From SAR202-VII-2 sp965263165 (GTDB lineage Bacteria; Chloroflexota; Dehalococcoidia; Lucifugimonadales; SAR202-VII-2), in the NCBI GenBank assembly GCA_965263165.1, contig OZ253584.1, positions 2,108,001-2,172,000 of the forward strand: a DNA stretch of 64,000 nt, given 5' to 3'. Positions 17,069 through 25,762 of this stretch are shown in pieces. Under the pieces are notes generated by a model, which did no database searches, was not told the origin of the DNA, and saw only the letters and a list, made by a program, of their open reading frames with translations. The stretch's first letter is position 1, and every line of letters starts with the position of its first letter. The position numbers were made by a program, and so were the translations under genes.

Positions 17069-17985
17069 TCTGCGTCTTTCCGACCGTCGCCGGTGATGTC
17101 CAGGAAGTACTGCTCCAACGACATCTCGTCGGCTGCCATCTCCGTGACGTAGACCTCCGACCGGCCCAGGGCCGCGCTCAACTCCGACGCCCTCTCGCTT
17201 GGCGCCGCCACTACGACCACCTCGCCATCCATCGTCACGTCACCGACCCATTCCAGTGCGGACAGCACTTTCACCGCCTTTGCATTGTCCGTGGTGCGCA
17301 GGCGCATTCGCTCGCCTGCTCGCGCGTGCACCAGGTCAGCGACTCTGCCCTGGGCGATGAGCTTGCCCTTCGAGAGGATGGCCACGCTATCGCACACCTG
17401 CTCAACCTCGTGCAACAGGTGGCTCGACAACACCACCGTGCGCTCACCCGTACCCAGGTCCCGTATCATCTCCCGCACCTCGGCCATGCCCGCAGGGTCC
17501 ATACCGTTGGTCGGCTCGTCTAGGAACAGGAGTTCCGGATCACCTAGCAGAGCGTAGGCCAACCCCAGGCGCTGCTTCATGCCCAGTGAGTACGTGCGGA
17601 AGCGGCTGTGTGCGCGGTCGGCAAGGCCCACCTTGCCCAGCAGACTGTCCAGCTCCCTCCGGTCGCCTCTTCCCGTGATTCCCTGGAAGTAGGCGAGGTT
17701 GTCTCGGCCCGAAAGGTACGGATAGAAAGAGGGCGTCTCGACTATTGCGCCTGTACGGTGGAGCGCATCCTGATGCGATATGTTGCCGCCGAACAGTTTG
17801 AAGCTGCCCGACGTGGGTCTCACCAGCCCGAGCAGCATGCTCATCGTGGTCGTCTTGCCCGATCCGTTCGGGCCCAGAAGTCCGAAGATGTGGCCGCGCT
17901 GCGCCTCGAGCGAGAGGCCGTCCACGGCCACGATTTCGCCGTATCGCTTCGTCAGTGCATCGGTCTGGATGACGAGCTCGTTCAT
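17065..17985 (-). CDS. ABC-2 transporter ATP-binding protein
   Basis: 306 residues. Walker A GPNGSGKTT, signature YSLGMKQRLGLAYAL, Walker B LLFLDEPTNGMDPAG, His switch SSHLLHEVEQ. A C-terminal extension of about 80 residues is typical of DrrA/CcmA-type exporters. Start at 17985 (MNELVIQTDALTKRYG) has GAAAGGA upstream; longer in-frame extensions look non-coding. Coupled to the permease gene. Confidence 0.9.
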   Translation of the reverse strand: MNELVIQTDALTKRYGEIVAVDGLSLEAQRGHIFGLLGPNGSGKTTTMSMLLGLVRPTSGSFKLFGGNISHQDALHRTGAIVETPSFYPYLSGRDNLAYFQGITGRGDRRELDSLLGKVGLADRAHSRFRTYSLGMKQRLGLAYALLGDPELLFLDEPTNGMDPAGMAEVREMIRDLGTGERTVVLSSHLLHEVEQVCDSVAILSKGKLIAQGRVADLVHARAGERMRLRTTDNAKAVKVLSALEWVGDVTMDGEVVVVAAPSERASELSAALGRSEVYVTEMAADEMSLEQYFLDITGDGRKDAE

Positions 17986-18144
17986 GCAATCCATCCTTTC
18001 GCACACCATGTTTGCGTTCCAACCGGAGCCTTGGCGCACACATAGGGTATCGCAGGGTAGCGAATCGCTCCGTTGGGAAGGGACGGGAGGGGATCCTCTT
18101 GGCTTTCCTGCATGAACGATGAGGAGCTACACCCAAACCCCCTG

Positions 18145-18999
18145 CTAGCCATCCTCCGGGCTGACGTACTGTTCCCAAGTGTGCTGAATCCTGAACCCCA
18201 GGCGCTCCTCAGCCTTGGAGGCATCCATGCAGCTCCAGTTGCCGGTTAGCCCCTGGCGAATGTTATCGGCGTCGGGCAGGTAGCGGCGGATGAGTTCGTG
18301 GGTGTCATCGGGCGCGCGGCTAGTGGGCGCGGCGATATTAAACGCCGCGTGGCCTTGGATGCTGGCCTCCGCCGCTAGCCGACACGCCATTGCGGCGTCT
18401 CTGCCGTCCACGTAGGTCCAGAGGATGCGGACTCTCGGCTGGGGGTTCCGCCAGACCTCCCGGAACCCCTCGTAGCTTGGGTCGAAGTTGATGCCGGTGA
18501 TCCGCAGGCTAGCCACGGTCATATCCGACACACTGACGAAGTAGTCGGCGATGCGCTCTCCAACGACCTTGGACAGGCCGTAGGGGTCCTGGGGACGGCA
18601 GGGGTGAGACTCGTCGAAGGGCAGGAAATCCGGGGCCCACATCTGGGGGGCATAGATGAAGCCATACGCAGCGATGCTGGAGGCAAAGACGACCCTCTTC
18701 ACCCCCATGTCGGCGGCGGCCTGGAATACGTTGAAGGCGATGGCGACGTTGTTGTTGAAGGTCTCGGCGTTGGAGGTCATGTTGGGGGCCTGGAAGGCGC
18801 CAAGTTGAATGACGGCGTCAACCCCCTTCAGCGCTTCGTGAGCCGATCCTACGCTCGTCAGGTCCACCTGCCATGAAGGGCAGAGGCGTTCCGGCGGCGG
18901 CGCCTTGTCGAGGCTCAAGACTTGGTGTTCGTGGGCCAGCAGTTCCCTGATGGTGTGCTGGCCCAGCCGCCCACTTCCTCCTGTGACGACGACCTTCAT
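18145..18999 (-). CDS. NAD-dependent epimerase/dehydratase (extended SDR)
   Basis: 284-residue extended short-chain dehydrogenase. NAD-binding GGSGRLG near the N-terminus, acidic residue in LSLDKAPP, catalytic Ser in FASSIAAYG and YxxxK in YGLSK. The family includes nucleotide-sugar epimerases and sugar/uronate dehydrogenases; in this operon a dehydrogenase acting on a sugar acid or hydroxy acid is possible. SD GGAGG upstream. It is separated from the DapA-like gene by a strong hairpin. Confidence 0.85.
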   Translation of the reverse strand: MKVVVTGGSGRLGQHTIRELLAHEHQVLSLDKAPPPERLCPSWQVDLTSVGSAHEALKGVDAVIQLGAFQAPNMTSNAETFNNNVAIAFNVFQAAADMGVKRVVFASSIAAYGFIYAPQMWAPDFLPFDESHPCRPQDPYGLSKVVGERIADYFVSVSDMTVASLRITGINFDPSYEGFREVWRNPQPRVRILWTYVDGRDAAMACRLAAEASIQGHAAFNIAAPTSRAPDDTHELIRRYLPDADNIRQGLTGNWSCMDASKAEERLGFRIQHTWEQYVSPEDG

Positions 19000-19040
19000 C
19001 CTCTTCCTCCCGTGAGAACAGGCGGGCGCATTTCAATACG

Positions 19041-19068
19041 CGAGGGGGCGGCCCTGGCCGCCCCCTCG
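19041..19068 (-). terminator. 12-bp hairpin between DapA-like and epimerase genes
   Basis: Perfect stem CGAGGGGGCGGC / GCCGCCCCCTCG with loop CCTG, 26 bases after the DapA-like stop. It would reduce or stop read-through into the epimerase gene. Confidence 0.6.
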
Positions 19069-19093
19069 ATCTCGGCGCAGGTGGGTTCAGACG

Positions 19094-19999
19094 TCAGCGG
19101 ACCGGAGACGGCTGTGGGAGCGCCCCGGCTTCCTCTAGCTCCCGTCGAAGCTGCTCCCGCGCCTCGTCGGGCATGGGCTTGGTGTCCCACTTGGGGAAGC
19201 GCTGCACGGCGAAGCCCCGCATGCGATAGGTCTCGGCCACGGTGCTCCGCCCGTACCGTTGAATGGCGTCTCGGACAAGGCGCCAGGTTGTGTTGACCTG
19301 TTCCTGAAGCACCACGGCCCGCTCGTAGTCCCTGCTCTCCAGGGCGTCCCACAGGGCGACGCACAGCTCGGGAGCGAAGCTCGTTGGTGGGTTGATCATG
19401 CCCGCCAGCCCAAAGGGTGCCAACCCGAAGAGGTCGGCGTTGCCCGTGAAGACTGCCACGTCGGGCAGCAGGCGGACGTAGTCCAACATGCTCCCGAGTC
19501 CATAGGCGACCTTGATCCCTTTGATGGAGGGAATGGCCTCCTTCATGCGCACCGCCAGGTCTGGCTTGATCGAGATGCCGGCGTAGCGCGGGTTTTCGTA
19601 GATGAACACCGGCAGCGGCGTGGCCTCGCCGACGGCCTTGTAGTGGGCAATAATCTCGAATTCGGTATGGTCGGAGTAGTAGAAGGGCGGCACGACCGCT
19701 ACTGCGTTGGCCCCCTGCGCCGCGGCGTGTTCGGCCAACTCCACGGTAACTTGGGTATCGGCGGCGCCGACGTGGACAACGACCGGCGTGCGGCCCCCAG
19801 CTTGTTCCACGGCTGCCTCGGCGGTTCGCTTCCGCTCCTCCGTGGACATGACCGGGCCCTGCCCCGATGAGCCGAGAACGAACAGGCCTTGGACGCCCGT
19901 GCCGACATAGAAGTCAACGATCTGCCTCAGTATGGGCTCGTCGACGCGCTGCTGGTCGTCGAAGGGAGTGATGACGGGGATAAGGATGCCTCGAATCAT
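19094..19999 (-). CDS. Dihydrodipicolinate synthase-family aldolase/lyase
   Basis: About 301 residues, class I (Schiff-base) aldolase family. GxxGE-like phosphate/carboxylate loop appears as GSSGQGPVMSTEER, the catalytic Tyr in FIYENPRYAG and the Schiff-base Lys in IKGIKVAYG. Family members cleave or form 2-keto acids. In an operon with oxygenase and decarboxylase genes a catabolic aldolase is more likely than lysine biosynthesis. ATG at 19999 chosen for its family-typical MIRGILIPVITPFD start and the CAGGAG site. Confidence 0.85.
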   Translation of the reverse strand: MIRGILIPVITPFDDQQRVDEPILRQIVDFYVGTGVQGLFVLGSSGQGPVMSTEERKRTAEAAVEQAGGRTPVVVHVGAADTQVTVELAEHAAAQGANAVAVVPPFYYSDHTEFEIIAHYKAVGEATPLPVFIYENPRYAGISIKPDLAVRMKEAIPSIKGIKVAYGLGSMLDYVRLLPDVAVFTGNADLFGLAPFGLAGMINPPTSFAPELCVALWDALESRDYERAVVLQEQVNTTWRLVRDAIQRYGRSTVAETYRMRGFAVQRFPKWDTKPMPDEAREQLRRELEEAGALPQPSPVR

Positions 20000-20094
20000 T
20001 GGCGTTGCTCCTGTCCTGTCCTTAAATGCGAGGAAATGGAGGCGGACCGGCGGTTGCTGAGGCCCTCTGACCCAGCCCTGGCGCCCCCTGTATC

Positions 20095-20553
20095 TTAGGC
20101 GTAGGCGTCCACCTCGAAGCGCTCCCACTCCTCCTTTGGGCGGCTGCGGCCGTCCCAGCCTATCTGGTCCATGCCGCAATAGAACTGGAGATGGTTGCCC
20201 TCGGGGTCCTCGAAGTTATAGACGTAATTCCCGCCGGCGCCCTCGTGGCGGAGCTTTGCGTCGCCCTTGACGCCCTTGCTGTCCAGATGGCGCTTTGCCG
20301 CCTTCAGCTCTTCCAGGTCGTTGACGGCCATCGCCAGATGGTCCATGACGGTCTCCCTGCCGGCGTCCTTCATGTCATCCGGCATGGGGGCCAGGGTGAA
20401 GCTGTGGTGGTCGGCGCCGAAGCGTAGGAACACCAGCCCGCGCTCATTCACGTCCGAGACGTGCATCCCGAGCACGTCGGTGTAGAACGCCCTCATCTGC
20501 TCGATGTCCCGGCAGTACAGGCCTATGTGGCCGATCTTCTGGATGTTGATCAT
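20095..20553 (-). CDS. VOC-family (glyoxalase/extradiol dioxygenase fold) protein
   Basis: 152 residues, paired beta-alpha-beta-beta-beta units. The first metal His is in KIGHIGLYCRDIE, the second in VMDHLAMAV. The third ligand, normally Glu in the closing GN-x-x-E motif, reads GNHLQFYCG, i.e. Gln. Between two catabolic genes, ring cleavage or isomerisation is plausible, but the Glu-to-Gln change leaves metal-dependent catalysis uncertain. It starts 19 bases after the Rieske gene's stop. Confidence 0.82.
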   Translation of the reverse strand: MINIQKIGHIGLYCRDIEQMRAFYTDVLGMHVSDVNERGLVFLRFGADHHSFTLAPMPDDMKDAGRETVMDHLAMAVNDLEELKAAKRHLDSKGVKGDAKLRHEGAGGNYVYNFEDPEGNHLQFYCGMDQIGWDGRSRPKEEWERFEVDAYA

Positions 20554-20571
20554 GGATGCCGTGCTCCTTGG

Positions 20572-21792
20572 CTACGTTGCGCTCTTGGGCCGGACGCCGA
20601 CAAAGGAGTCGAGTTGGAACAGGTCCTCGGCTTGGTCCCAGGTCAGGACCCCCTTTGGCTGCTCTCCATTCACCGCCGCCTGGATGTTCTGGCGCAGCAG
20701 CCGGCGGATCATGATGACCCCTAGGTCGGAGGTCCCCAGGTGCTCGGGGCGCTGGCTGAGGATCCCCTGCGTGCCCTGGGTCATGACGTCTTCTCGTCGC
20801 ACGTTGCCCCGGAAGGGCATGTGCTTGCGGCGGTCGTACTCTTTGACTTCCTGCTTCGGGACCTCCCGCTTCCGCATTTCCTTGAGGTGCTCGAAGATGT
20901 CCGGGTCCGGGCCGGAGTAGTGATCCACCGTGAACATCATGAAGTGGTGGTCGTCGTTGGGGGTAATGAACATGGCGTGCTCGAAGTGGGAGCCCTTGTT
21001 TTCCAGGGTCTCCTTGTCGAGCTGGGCGTGGACGAACTCTGTATCGCCGATCTGTAGGATGCTGGGGAGGCCGAGGCTCATCTCGTCAACGACCTCTGTC
21101 CCGGCGGAGGGCCCGGGTTTGGTCATGACGATCTTCATGCCGTAGAAGGTCTCCACGGGCTCGTAGGCGGGCGGGTCCGCCATGCTGAAGAACTGGTCGC
21201 CCCAGCTCTGCTGCCCATAGCCGCTTTCCCTGTGGAGGATGACGACGTGAATGGGATCGGCGCTGTTTTCGTAGAAGTTGAGCCAGTTGTAGTCGAAGTG
21301 GCGGGTGGGCTCTATCTGGCGGAGGCCGCCGCGTTCGGCAAGGGGAGCGTAGCGGGGCAGGGGAGGCGGGTTGTCTCCGTCCGGCCCCAGGTAGGCGAAG
21401 ATCAGTCCCCCCATCTCCCGGACTGGATGCCATGAGTGCCTGATTTTGGTGTGGAAGATGCTCCCTTCAGGCTCGGCCGGCTGCTCCAGGCAGCGGCCCT
21501 CCACGTTGAACAGCCAGCCGTGGTAGGCGCAGCGAATTCCCTGCTCCTCGATGTCGCCGTACTCCAGCGACGTGCCTCGGTGGGGGCAGGATGCGCCGAT
21601 GAGACCGGGCCGGCCCCGGAGGTCGCGGAAGAGAACGAGGTCCTCTCCCAGTACCCTGATTCCCACCGGGATGTCGCGCAGGTCTTCGACTCTGGACACC
21701 GCCATCCAGTAGCGGCGGAACCACTGACCCGCCGGCGTGTCCGGGCCGACGTGAGGGATGTCCTCGTTCCGGACCTTTACGGGTGTTGTCAT
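20572..21792 (-). CDS. Rieske [2Fe-2S] oxygenase, large subunit
   Basis: 406 residues. Rieske ligands Cys69-x-His71 (CPHRG) and Cys88-x2-His91 (CAYHGW); mononuclear iron ligands in NSADPIHVVILH (His182, His187, with Asp179). It differs clearly from the oxygenase at 9833, so it probably has another substrate. Again no ferredoxin or reductase gene is adjacent. SD GGGAGG precedes the ATG. It is part of the 22920-to-18145 operon. Confidence 0.92.
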   Translation of the reverse strand: MTTPVKVRNEDIPHVGPDTPAGQWFRRYWMAVSRVEDLRDIPVGIRVLGEDLVLFRDLRGRPGLIGASCPHRGTSLEYGDIEEQGIRCAYHGWLFNVEGRCLEQPAEPEGSIFHTKIRHSWHPVREMGGLIFAYLGPDGDNPPPLPRYAPLAERGGLRQIEPTRHFDYNWLNFYENSADPIHVVILHRESGYGQQSWGDQFFSMADPPAYEPVETFYGMKIVMTKPGPSAGTEVVDEMSLGLPSILQIGDTEFVHAQLDKETLENKGSHFEHAMFITPNDDHHFMMFTVDHYSGPDPDIFEHLKEMRKREVPKQEVKEYDRRKHMPFRGNVRREDVMTQGTQGILSQRPEHLGTSDLGVIMIRRLLRQNIQAAVNGEQPKGVLTWDQAEDLFQLDSFVGVRPKSAT

Positions 21793-21814
21793 GAACGCCT
21801 CCCTCTTGTGCTTC

Positions 21815-22417
21815 CTAGCCGCGGCCGACGAAGGCGATGGGCTTGCCTTCGGTGCGCTCTAGGTACCGCACGAAGGTGTACTTGTTCTCAGCGAGGTCGG
21901 TTGTGGGCCTTGGAGTCTCGCGGTGCAACAGGCTCTCTTCCACCTTGCAGACGATGAAGCTGGCGTGGCTGTTGCTCAGGGCGGTGGTTACTTCTTGCTT
22001 GAACTCCTCGATGTCCCTGACCGTGACGGCGTGCTGAATGCCGGCGCCTCTGGCTATCTCGGTCAAGTCCGACCTGCCGCTGGTGGCGGTCGGTTGGCTG
22101 ATGCGGGTGCCGCTGTAGACGCCGTTGTCAAAGACAACCACGGTCATGTTGGGCGGGTCCAGATTTGCCAGGGTGGGCAGGTTGAACAGGGACAGGAGGA
22201 CGCTGCCGTCGGACTCCAGGGCGATGACCTTTCGGTGGGGCAGGGCTAGGGCCAGCCCGACGCCCACGCCCACGGCGCAGCCCATGTTGCCCACGAGCAG
22301 GTTGCCCGGATGGTCGGTCAGGTGGTTCCACTCGATCCGCTGGCCGCTCTGCGACGTGGTCAGGAGATGGTCGGTGATCATCGGGGCCAGGGCTTCGAGA
22401 CATTCATAGCGGATCAT
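21815..22417 (-). CDS. TPP-dependent decarboxylase, C-terminal-half subunit (ComE-like)
   Basis: 200 residues carrying the pyrophosphate-binding half of a thiamine enzyme: LESDGSVLLSLFNLPTLAN followed by the Asn-containing VVFDNGVYSG (the GDG-x(~25)-N motif with SDG here). Its size and split arrangement match the beta chain of sulfopyruvate or phosphonopyruvate decarboxylase. The start overlaps the alpha-subunit stop by four bases. Likely decarboxylates a 3-substituted pyruvate or related 2-oxo acid. Confidence 0.82.
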   Translation of the reverse strand: MIRYECLEALAPMITDHLLTTSQSGQRIEWNHLTDHPGNLLVGNMGCAVGVGVGLALALPHRKVIALESDGSVLLSLFNLPTLANLDPPNMTVVVFDNGVYSGTRISQPTATSGRSDLTEIARGAGIQHAVTVRDIEEFKQEVTTALSNSHASFIVCKVEESLLHRETPRPTTDLAENKYTFVRYLERTEGKPIAFVGRG

Positions 22418-22920
22418 ACGGAGAACTCCCCGGCGAAGAGTAGGGCGACGGGCGAACGCTGGGCGTTGGCGGTCCGCACAGCTTCCTTGACCTTGGATTC
22501 CAGGTTGGCGCCGTCCTCGATGACGCGGCTCTCGATGCCGAGGCCGGTGAGGACGGGAATGGTGTGCTTGCCGATGTTGGCGTAGAGAAAGCTGTTGCGC
22601 TGGTCTTCGAACCCGCCAAGGAAGCCGACCACGAGCAGTAGAGGCGCCCCCAACGACTTGCCGGCAATGAGAAGGCTGTAGGATGAGACGAAGATGCCTG
22701 TGCTCTCCATGTAGACGGCGGCTTGCTTGCCGCCCAGCACGGCGCCGGCGGCAATGGTCACGGCCTCGGCCTCGCTGGAAACGGGGATCAGCTCCATTGC
22801 CGGATCATCTCGGATGAGGGGCAGTATCTGGCTGAGGCGGGTCTCCGGCAGGAAGGTGACGAAGTCAATGCCCGCCCCTTTCAGGCTGTTCACGAGCTGC
22901 TCGGCGAGTTGTGGCTCCAT
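22414..22920 (-). CDS. TPP-dependent decarboxylase, N-terminal-half subunit (ComD-like)
   Basis: 168 residues, pyrimidine-binding half of the split enzyme. The activating glutamate lies in VSSEAEAVTIAAGAVLGG. Length matches archaeal ComD (about 170). First gene of the six-gene run ending at 18145, with ATGA coupling to the beta subunit. Upstream sequence is repeat-rich and shows no clear promoter. Confidence 0.82.
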   Translation of the reverse strand: MEPQLAEQLVNSLKGAGIDFVTFLPETRLSQILPLIRDDPAMELIPVSSEAEAVTIAAGAVLGGKQAAVYMESTGIFVSSYSLLIAGKSLGAPLLLVVGFLGGFEDQRNSFLYANIGKHTIPVLTGLGIESRVIEDGANLESKVKEAVRTANAQRSPVALLFAGEFSV

Positions 22921-23060
22921 AGGCTGGGTTCACCTGTACCGTAATTGCGCGTCCCTGGCCGCGTCGCCAGGTGAAGCGAGTCTAGTATTGCAGGCGTTGG
23001 CAGTCAAGAACGCCGGCCAGCGACCGCCCCCACCCCCACCACGGCTAATCCTCCCTTCCC

Positions 23061-23124
23061 CGCCCGTACTCGGGGGAATCCTCCCGTCCCTGCCCTCGTA
23101 CTCGGGGGAAGGCTAGGAAGGGGG
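23061..23124 (+). repeat. Two REP-like C modules
   Basis: Two copies of the short palindromic module whose full form is CCCCCGTACTCGGGGG followed by CAGGCTAGGAAG; here CGTACTCGGGGG occurs at about 23061 and 23097. At least eight more copies lie in other gene-free stretches of the window. Confidence 0.7.
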
Positions 23125-23150
23125 TCCCCTCCCCACGTCCCAGCTAGAGG

Positions 23151-23364
23151 TCTTGGACGTTACCGCTTAGCCAGAGAGCATCGGCGAGTGCGGCAAGCTG
23201 CCAGCCCGTCTCACCTGTTCCCAAAGCGGGTGCAGGGGGCGCGCAGCCCTCGCTGGGGGTGTGGGGTGTCCCCCACAACAACCTTCGAGGGTGGGGGGTG
23301 GGACAACGTCGTCTGCCCCGCCCCCCCACCCCGTGTTCGAAGTCTTGGACGTTACCGCGTAGCC
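23151..23364 (+). repeat. 22-bp direct repeats flanking a diverged B module
   Basis: TCTTGGACGTTACCGC plus [T/G]TAGCC occurs at 23151-23172 and 23343-23364 (one mismatch in 22). Between them, 23218-23310 is a diverged copy of the B module (GGTGCAGGGGGCGC...). No gene is supported in 22921-23432; the stretch is repeats only. Confidence 0.65.
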
Positions 23365-23432
23365 TTAAGACCTTCGGAAAGCGCGGCAACCTGGTGATCC
23401 CGGCGCCGTGCCCATCCGTGACGGCAAGGTGG

Positions 23433-24845
23433 CTAAAGGGCGGGAGGTCGCCGTTGGGCCCAGTCCGTGGCGGACTGGTAGGCGTGGCCGATGGCTAGCA
23501 CCGCCGCGTCCTCTAGGTGTCTGCCCGCGATTTGGACGGACAACGGGAGCCCGTCTGACGAGAAGCCGCTGGGAACGGCGAGCGTCGGCTGGCCGGTGAG
23601 GTTGAAGGCGCGCATGAGGTTGGACAGGAAGCGCCGAGCGTCCTGCTCCTTTCCCCCGATGGTCACGAGGCGCCCGGCCAACGGCGGCGCGGGAACCTGG
23701 GCTGTGGGCGCGACAATGGCGTCGACGGTCCGCAGGGTTTCCTCCATTTGCTGTTCCAACACCCGTCGCACACGCTGGGCGTGGACGTAGGCGGTCGCCG
23801 GGATGGCGAAGCCGGACTCCAAGCGGATCCGCACCTCCGGGTCGTAGGCCGCGGCGCGCTCTTTGAGGAACGGAGCGTGATAGGCGGTTGCTTCCGCCAT
23901 CAGGATTGTTGGGCCGATGTCGGGGGCATGCCGGAGGTAGGGAATGGAAACCTCCTGCACCGTGGCCCCGAGTTCTTCCATGACCCGCAGCGCCTCTCTG
24001 AAGGCGGCCAGCACCTCTGGGTCGGCCTGCTGAAACAGTGGGTCGTCCACGATGCCCAGCCTGACACCCTTGAGGTCGGTCCTCAGCGATTGCCGGTAGT
24101 CCACGGCGGGGCCGGGGATGGAAGCGTCGTAACGGGGGTCGTATCCGGCCATGGCCTGAAGGAGCAGGGCGCAATCCTCCGCCGTGTGGGCCGTGGGTCC
24201 CCCGTGGTCGAGCGACCAGGACAGCGGCATCGCGCCGTAGAGGCTCACCAACCCGAAGGTTGGCTTTAGGCCGGTGATGCCGCAGAGCGCGGCCGGGATG
24301 CGGATGGAGCCGCCGGTGTCGCTGCCGACGGCCCCGTAGACCATGCCGGCGGCCACGGCCACGCCGGGCCCGCTGCTGGACCCGCCCGGCATGTGCTGGG
24401 GGTTCCAGGGGTTGCGGGCCGGTCCGAAGTGGTTGTTGAGGCCGGTTGTGCCCAGTGCTATTTCGTTGAGGTTGAGCTTGCCGATGAGGATGGCGCCCGC
24501 GGTTCGCAGTCTTGTGGCCACGGCCGCGTCATGGTCCGGTGTGAAGTCGGCGAAGGCGGCGGAGCCCGCAGTGGTGGCAACGCCGGCGGTGTGGTATAGG
24601 TCCTTGAGGGCTAGGGGGACGCCGTGCAAGGGCCCGCGATAGCCGCCCGCTCCGATCTCCTCCTCGGCCTGATGGGCGGCGGCCAGGGCAGCCTCCGCTT
24701 GGACGGAGATGAAGGCGTTCAGGAGTGGGTTCAGGGCGTCGATGCGCTCGAGGGAGGCGCGGGTGACCTCAACCGGCGATAGCTCGCCGCTGCTCAGGCG
24801 TTCTGCCAGATCGGCCAGGGTCAGAGTGGCGAGGTCGTCCGGCAT
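23433..24845 (-). CDS. Amidase-signature hydrolase (GatA/AtzE-like)
   Basis: 470 residues of the amidase-signature family. The Ser-cisSer-Lys triad is visible: Lys in GVPLALKDLYHTAG, first Ser in GGSSSGPGVAVAAG and nucleophile in DTGGSIRIPAALCG. The downstream FGPARNPW/GLKPTFG segments are family-typical. It follows a GatC-like mini-gene by two bases, with no GatB nearby. This organisation resembles AtzE with its small partner AtzG, so a free-standing amide hydrolase is favoured over tRNA amidation. Confidence 0.85.
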   Translation of the reverse strand: MPDDLATLTLADLAERLSSGELSPVEVTRASLERIDALNPLLNAFISVQAEAALAAAHQAEEEIGAGGYRGPLHGVPLALKDLYHTAGVATTAGSAAFADFTPDHDAAVATRLRTAGAILIGKLNLNEIALGTTGLNNHFGPARNPWNPQHMPGGSSSGPGVAVAAGMVYGAVGSDTGGSIRIPAALCGITGLKPTFGLVSLYGAMPLSWSLDHGGPTAHTAEDCALLLQAMAGYDPRYDASIPGPAVDYRQSLRTDLKGVRLGIVDDPLFQQADPEVLAAFREALRVMEELGATVQEVSIPYLRHAPDIGPTILMAEATAYHAPFLKERAAAYDPEVRIRLESGFAIPATAYVHAQRVRRVLEQQMEETLRTVDAIVAPTAQVPAPPLAGRLVTIGGKEQDARRFLSNLMRAFNLTGQPTLAVPSGFSSDGLPLSVQIAGRHLEDAAVLAIGHAYQSATDWAQRRPPAL

Positions 24846-24847
24846 GG

Positions 24848-25033
24848 CTATTCCTGCGCTTGTCTGGGCAGTGTGTGTGGCTCGGCCTCCCCGACGTCGA
24901 GGTCAGCGACCCTGGCTATGCCGTCGAGCATCGCCTCAACCTGGCTCTGCATGAGATCGAGTTCTTCGGCGCTCAGTTGGACGCCCGACAGCGACGCCAT
25001 CTGCCGGATGGCGTCTCCTGTAAGTTTCGCCAT
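24848..25033 (-). CDS. GatC/AtzG-like small amidase partner
   Basis: 61 residues: MAKLTGDAIRQMASLSGVQL and then acidic helical sequence ending LDVGEAEP, the pattern of GatC proteins (two helices, then an extended belt that wraps GatA). The start is set by AAGGAGG eight bases before the ATG at 25033; longer in-frame versions have no ribosome site. Two bases separate it from the amidase, so the pair is almost certainly co-translated. Confidence 0.75.
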   Translation of the reverse strand: MAKLTGDAIRQMASLSGVQLSAEELDLMQSQVEAMLDGIARVADLDVGEAEPHTLPRQAQE

Positions 25034-25160
25034 ACGCGCAACCTCCTTAGAAGTAGGGCAATGCTTGAAGCGGGCGCAATGCCTAGAGTGAACTGGGGCC
25101 AATTATGGTGGCCCATCCCATGACAGGCAAGCGGGTGCGTTCGTCCACGCCCCGCTAACG

Positions 25161-25200
25161 CTGCCCCTGCCTCCATACTCGGGGGCAGGCTAGGAAGCAG
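25161..25200 (+). repeat. REP-like C module
   Basis: CCATACTCGGGGGCAGGCTAGG with AAG following; left neighbour of module B here, as at 44880. Confidence 0.65.
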
Positions 25201-25205
25201 ATCCC

Positions 25206-25384
25206 GACGCGCCAGGCGAGAAAACGCCGCCGCCTCCGTCCCCGCCGGGGGTACAGCGAGTCCCCCTGTTCTGGAAAACGTCGGAGGGCGGAGCGGGCGG
25301 GATAGCGGCGCAGGCCAAGACAGACCCTCGGCTGTAGGAGGGCGCAGGCCACAACAAGACCCTCCGTCCAGGAGGCGCACCCTA
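25206..25384 (+). repeat. B module, copy 1
   Basis: About 180 bases shared with 36550-36720, 44916-45089 and (reversed) 59640-59812. Hallmarks are GAGAAAAC, CCGCCGGGGGTACAGCGAG, TCCCCCTGTT, AAACGT(T/C)GGAGGG and GCGGGATAGCGGCGCAGG. It lies directly before module A and on the same strand. It holds GC-rich inverted repeats and no conserved reading frame. Confidence 0.75.
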
Positions 25385-25413
25385 TTGCAAAATAAGAACG
25401 ATTGTGCTATAGT
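25385..25413 (+). promoter_or_regulatory. Promoter at the start of A module copy 1
   Basis: TTGCAA (25385-25390), 17-base spacer, TATAGT (25408-25413) with a TG extension (TGCTATAGT). Identical spacing in all five A modules. Confidence 0.75.
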
Positions 25414-25760
25414 ATCCCCAGGAAGTGGGCCCCGGCCCGCTTCTCTTCCTTGGAGCCTGCCGCATACATTTGCACTGGGGGAATCCATGGAGAATGCCTC
25501 TGTGGCAGGAGCGCTGAGGGATGTTCCCCAGGCCCACTACCGTCCGAGGAAGGCTGTGACCAGAGCCAATGCCGTTTCGAGACAAGCCCTTGGGAGCCAT
25601 CCCGCTCCGTCGCGATTCACTACGGTTCGCTACGACATCACTATGGCTCGTCACAACTCTCTTGCAGCTTCGTTGCGCCTTGTTATGCCTTCTGTTGCGG
25701 CGCCGTGCCTGCAAACCCCGAAATCCGGCTGATACGCGTAACGAAAATACAATCAAAGGC
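25385..25760 (+). repeat. Interspersed A module, copy 1
   Basis: 376-base non-coding module. Order: promoter; GC hairpin GAAGTGGGCC / GGCCCGCTTC; conserved GGAGCCTGCCGCATACA; a second G-rich/C-rich hairpin; a tract of degenerate 10-11 base repeats (CGATTCACTA, CGGTTCGCTA, ...); and a fixed end CCCCGAAATCCGGCTGA ... ACAATCAAAGGC. Reading frames through it differ between copies, so it is read as RNA or DNA, not protein. The surrounding unit ends at 26004 in a TAGG...GAACAAGC terminus (read on the minus strand). Confidence 0.8.
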
Positions 25761-25762
25761 GG

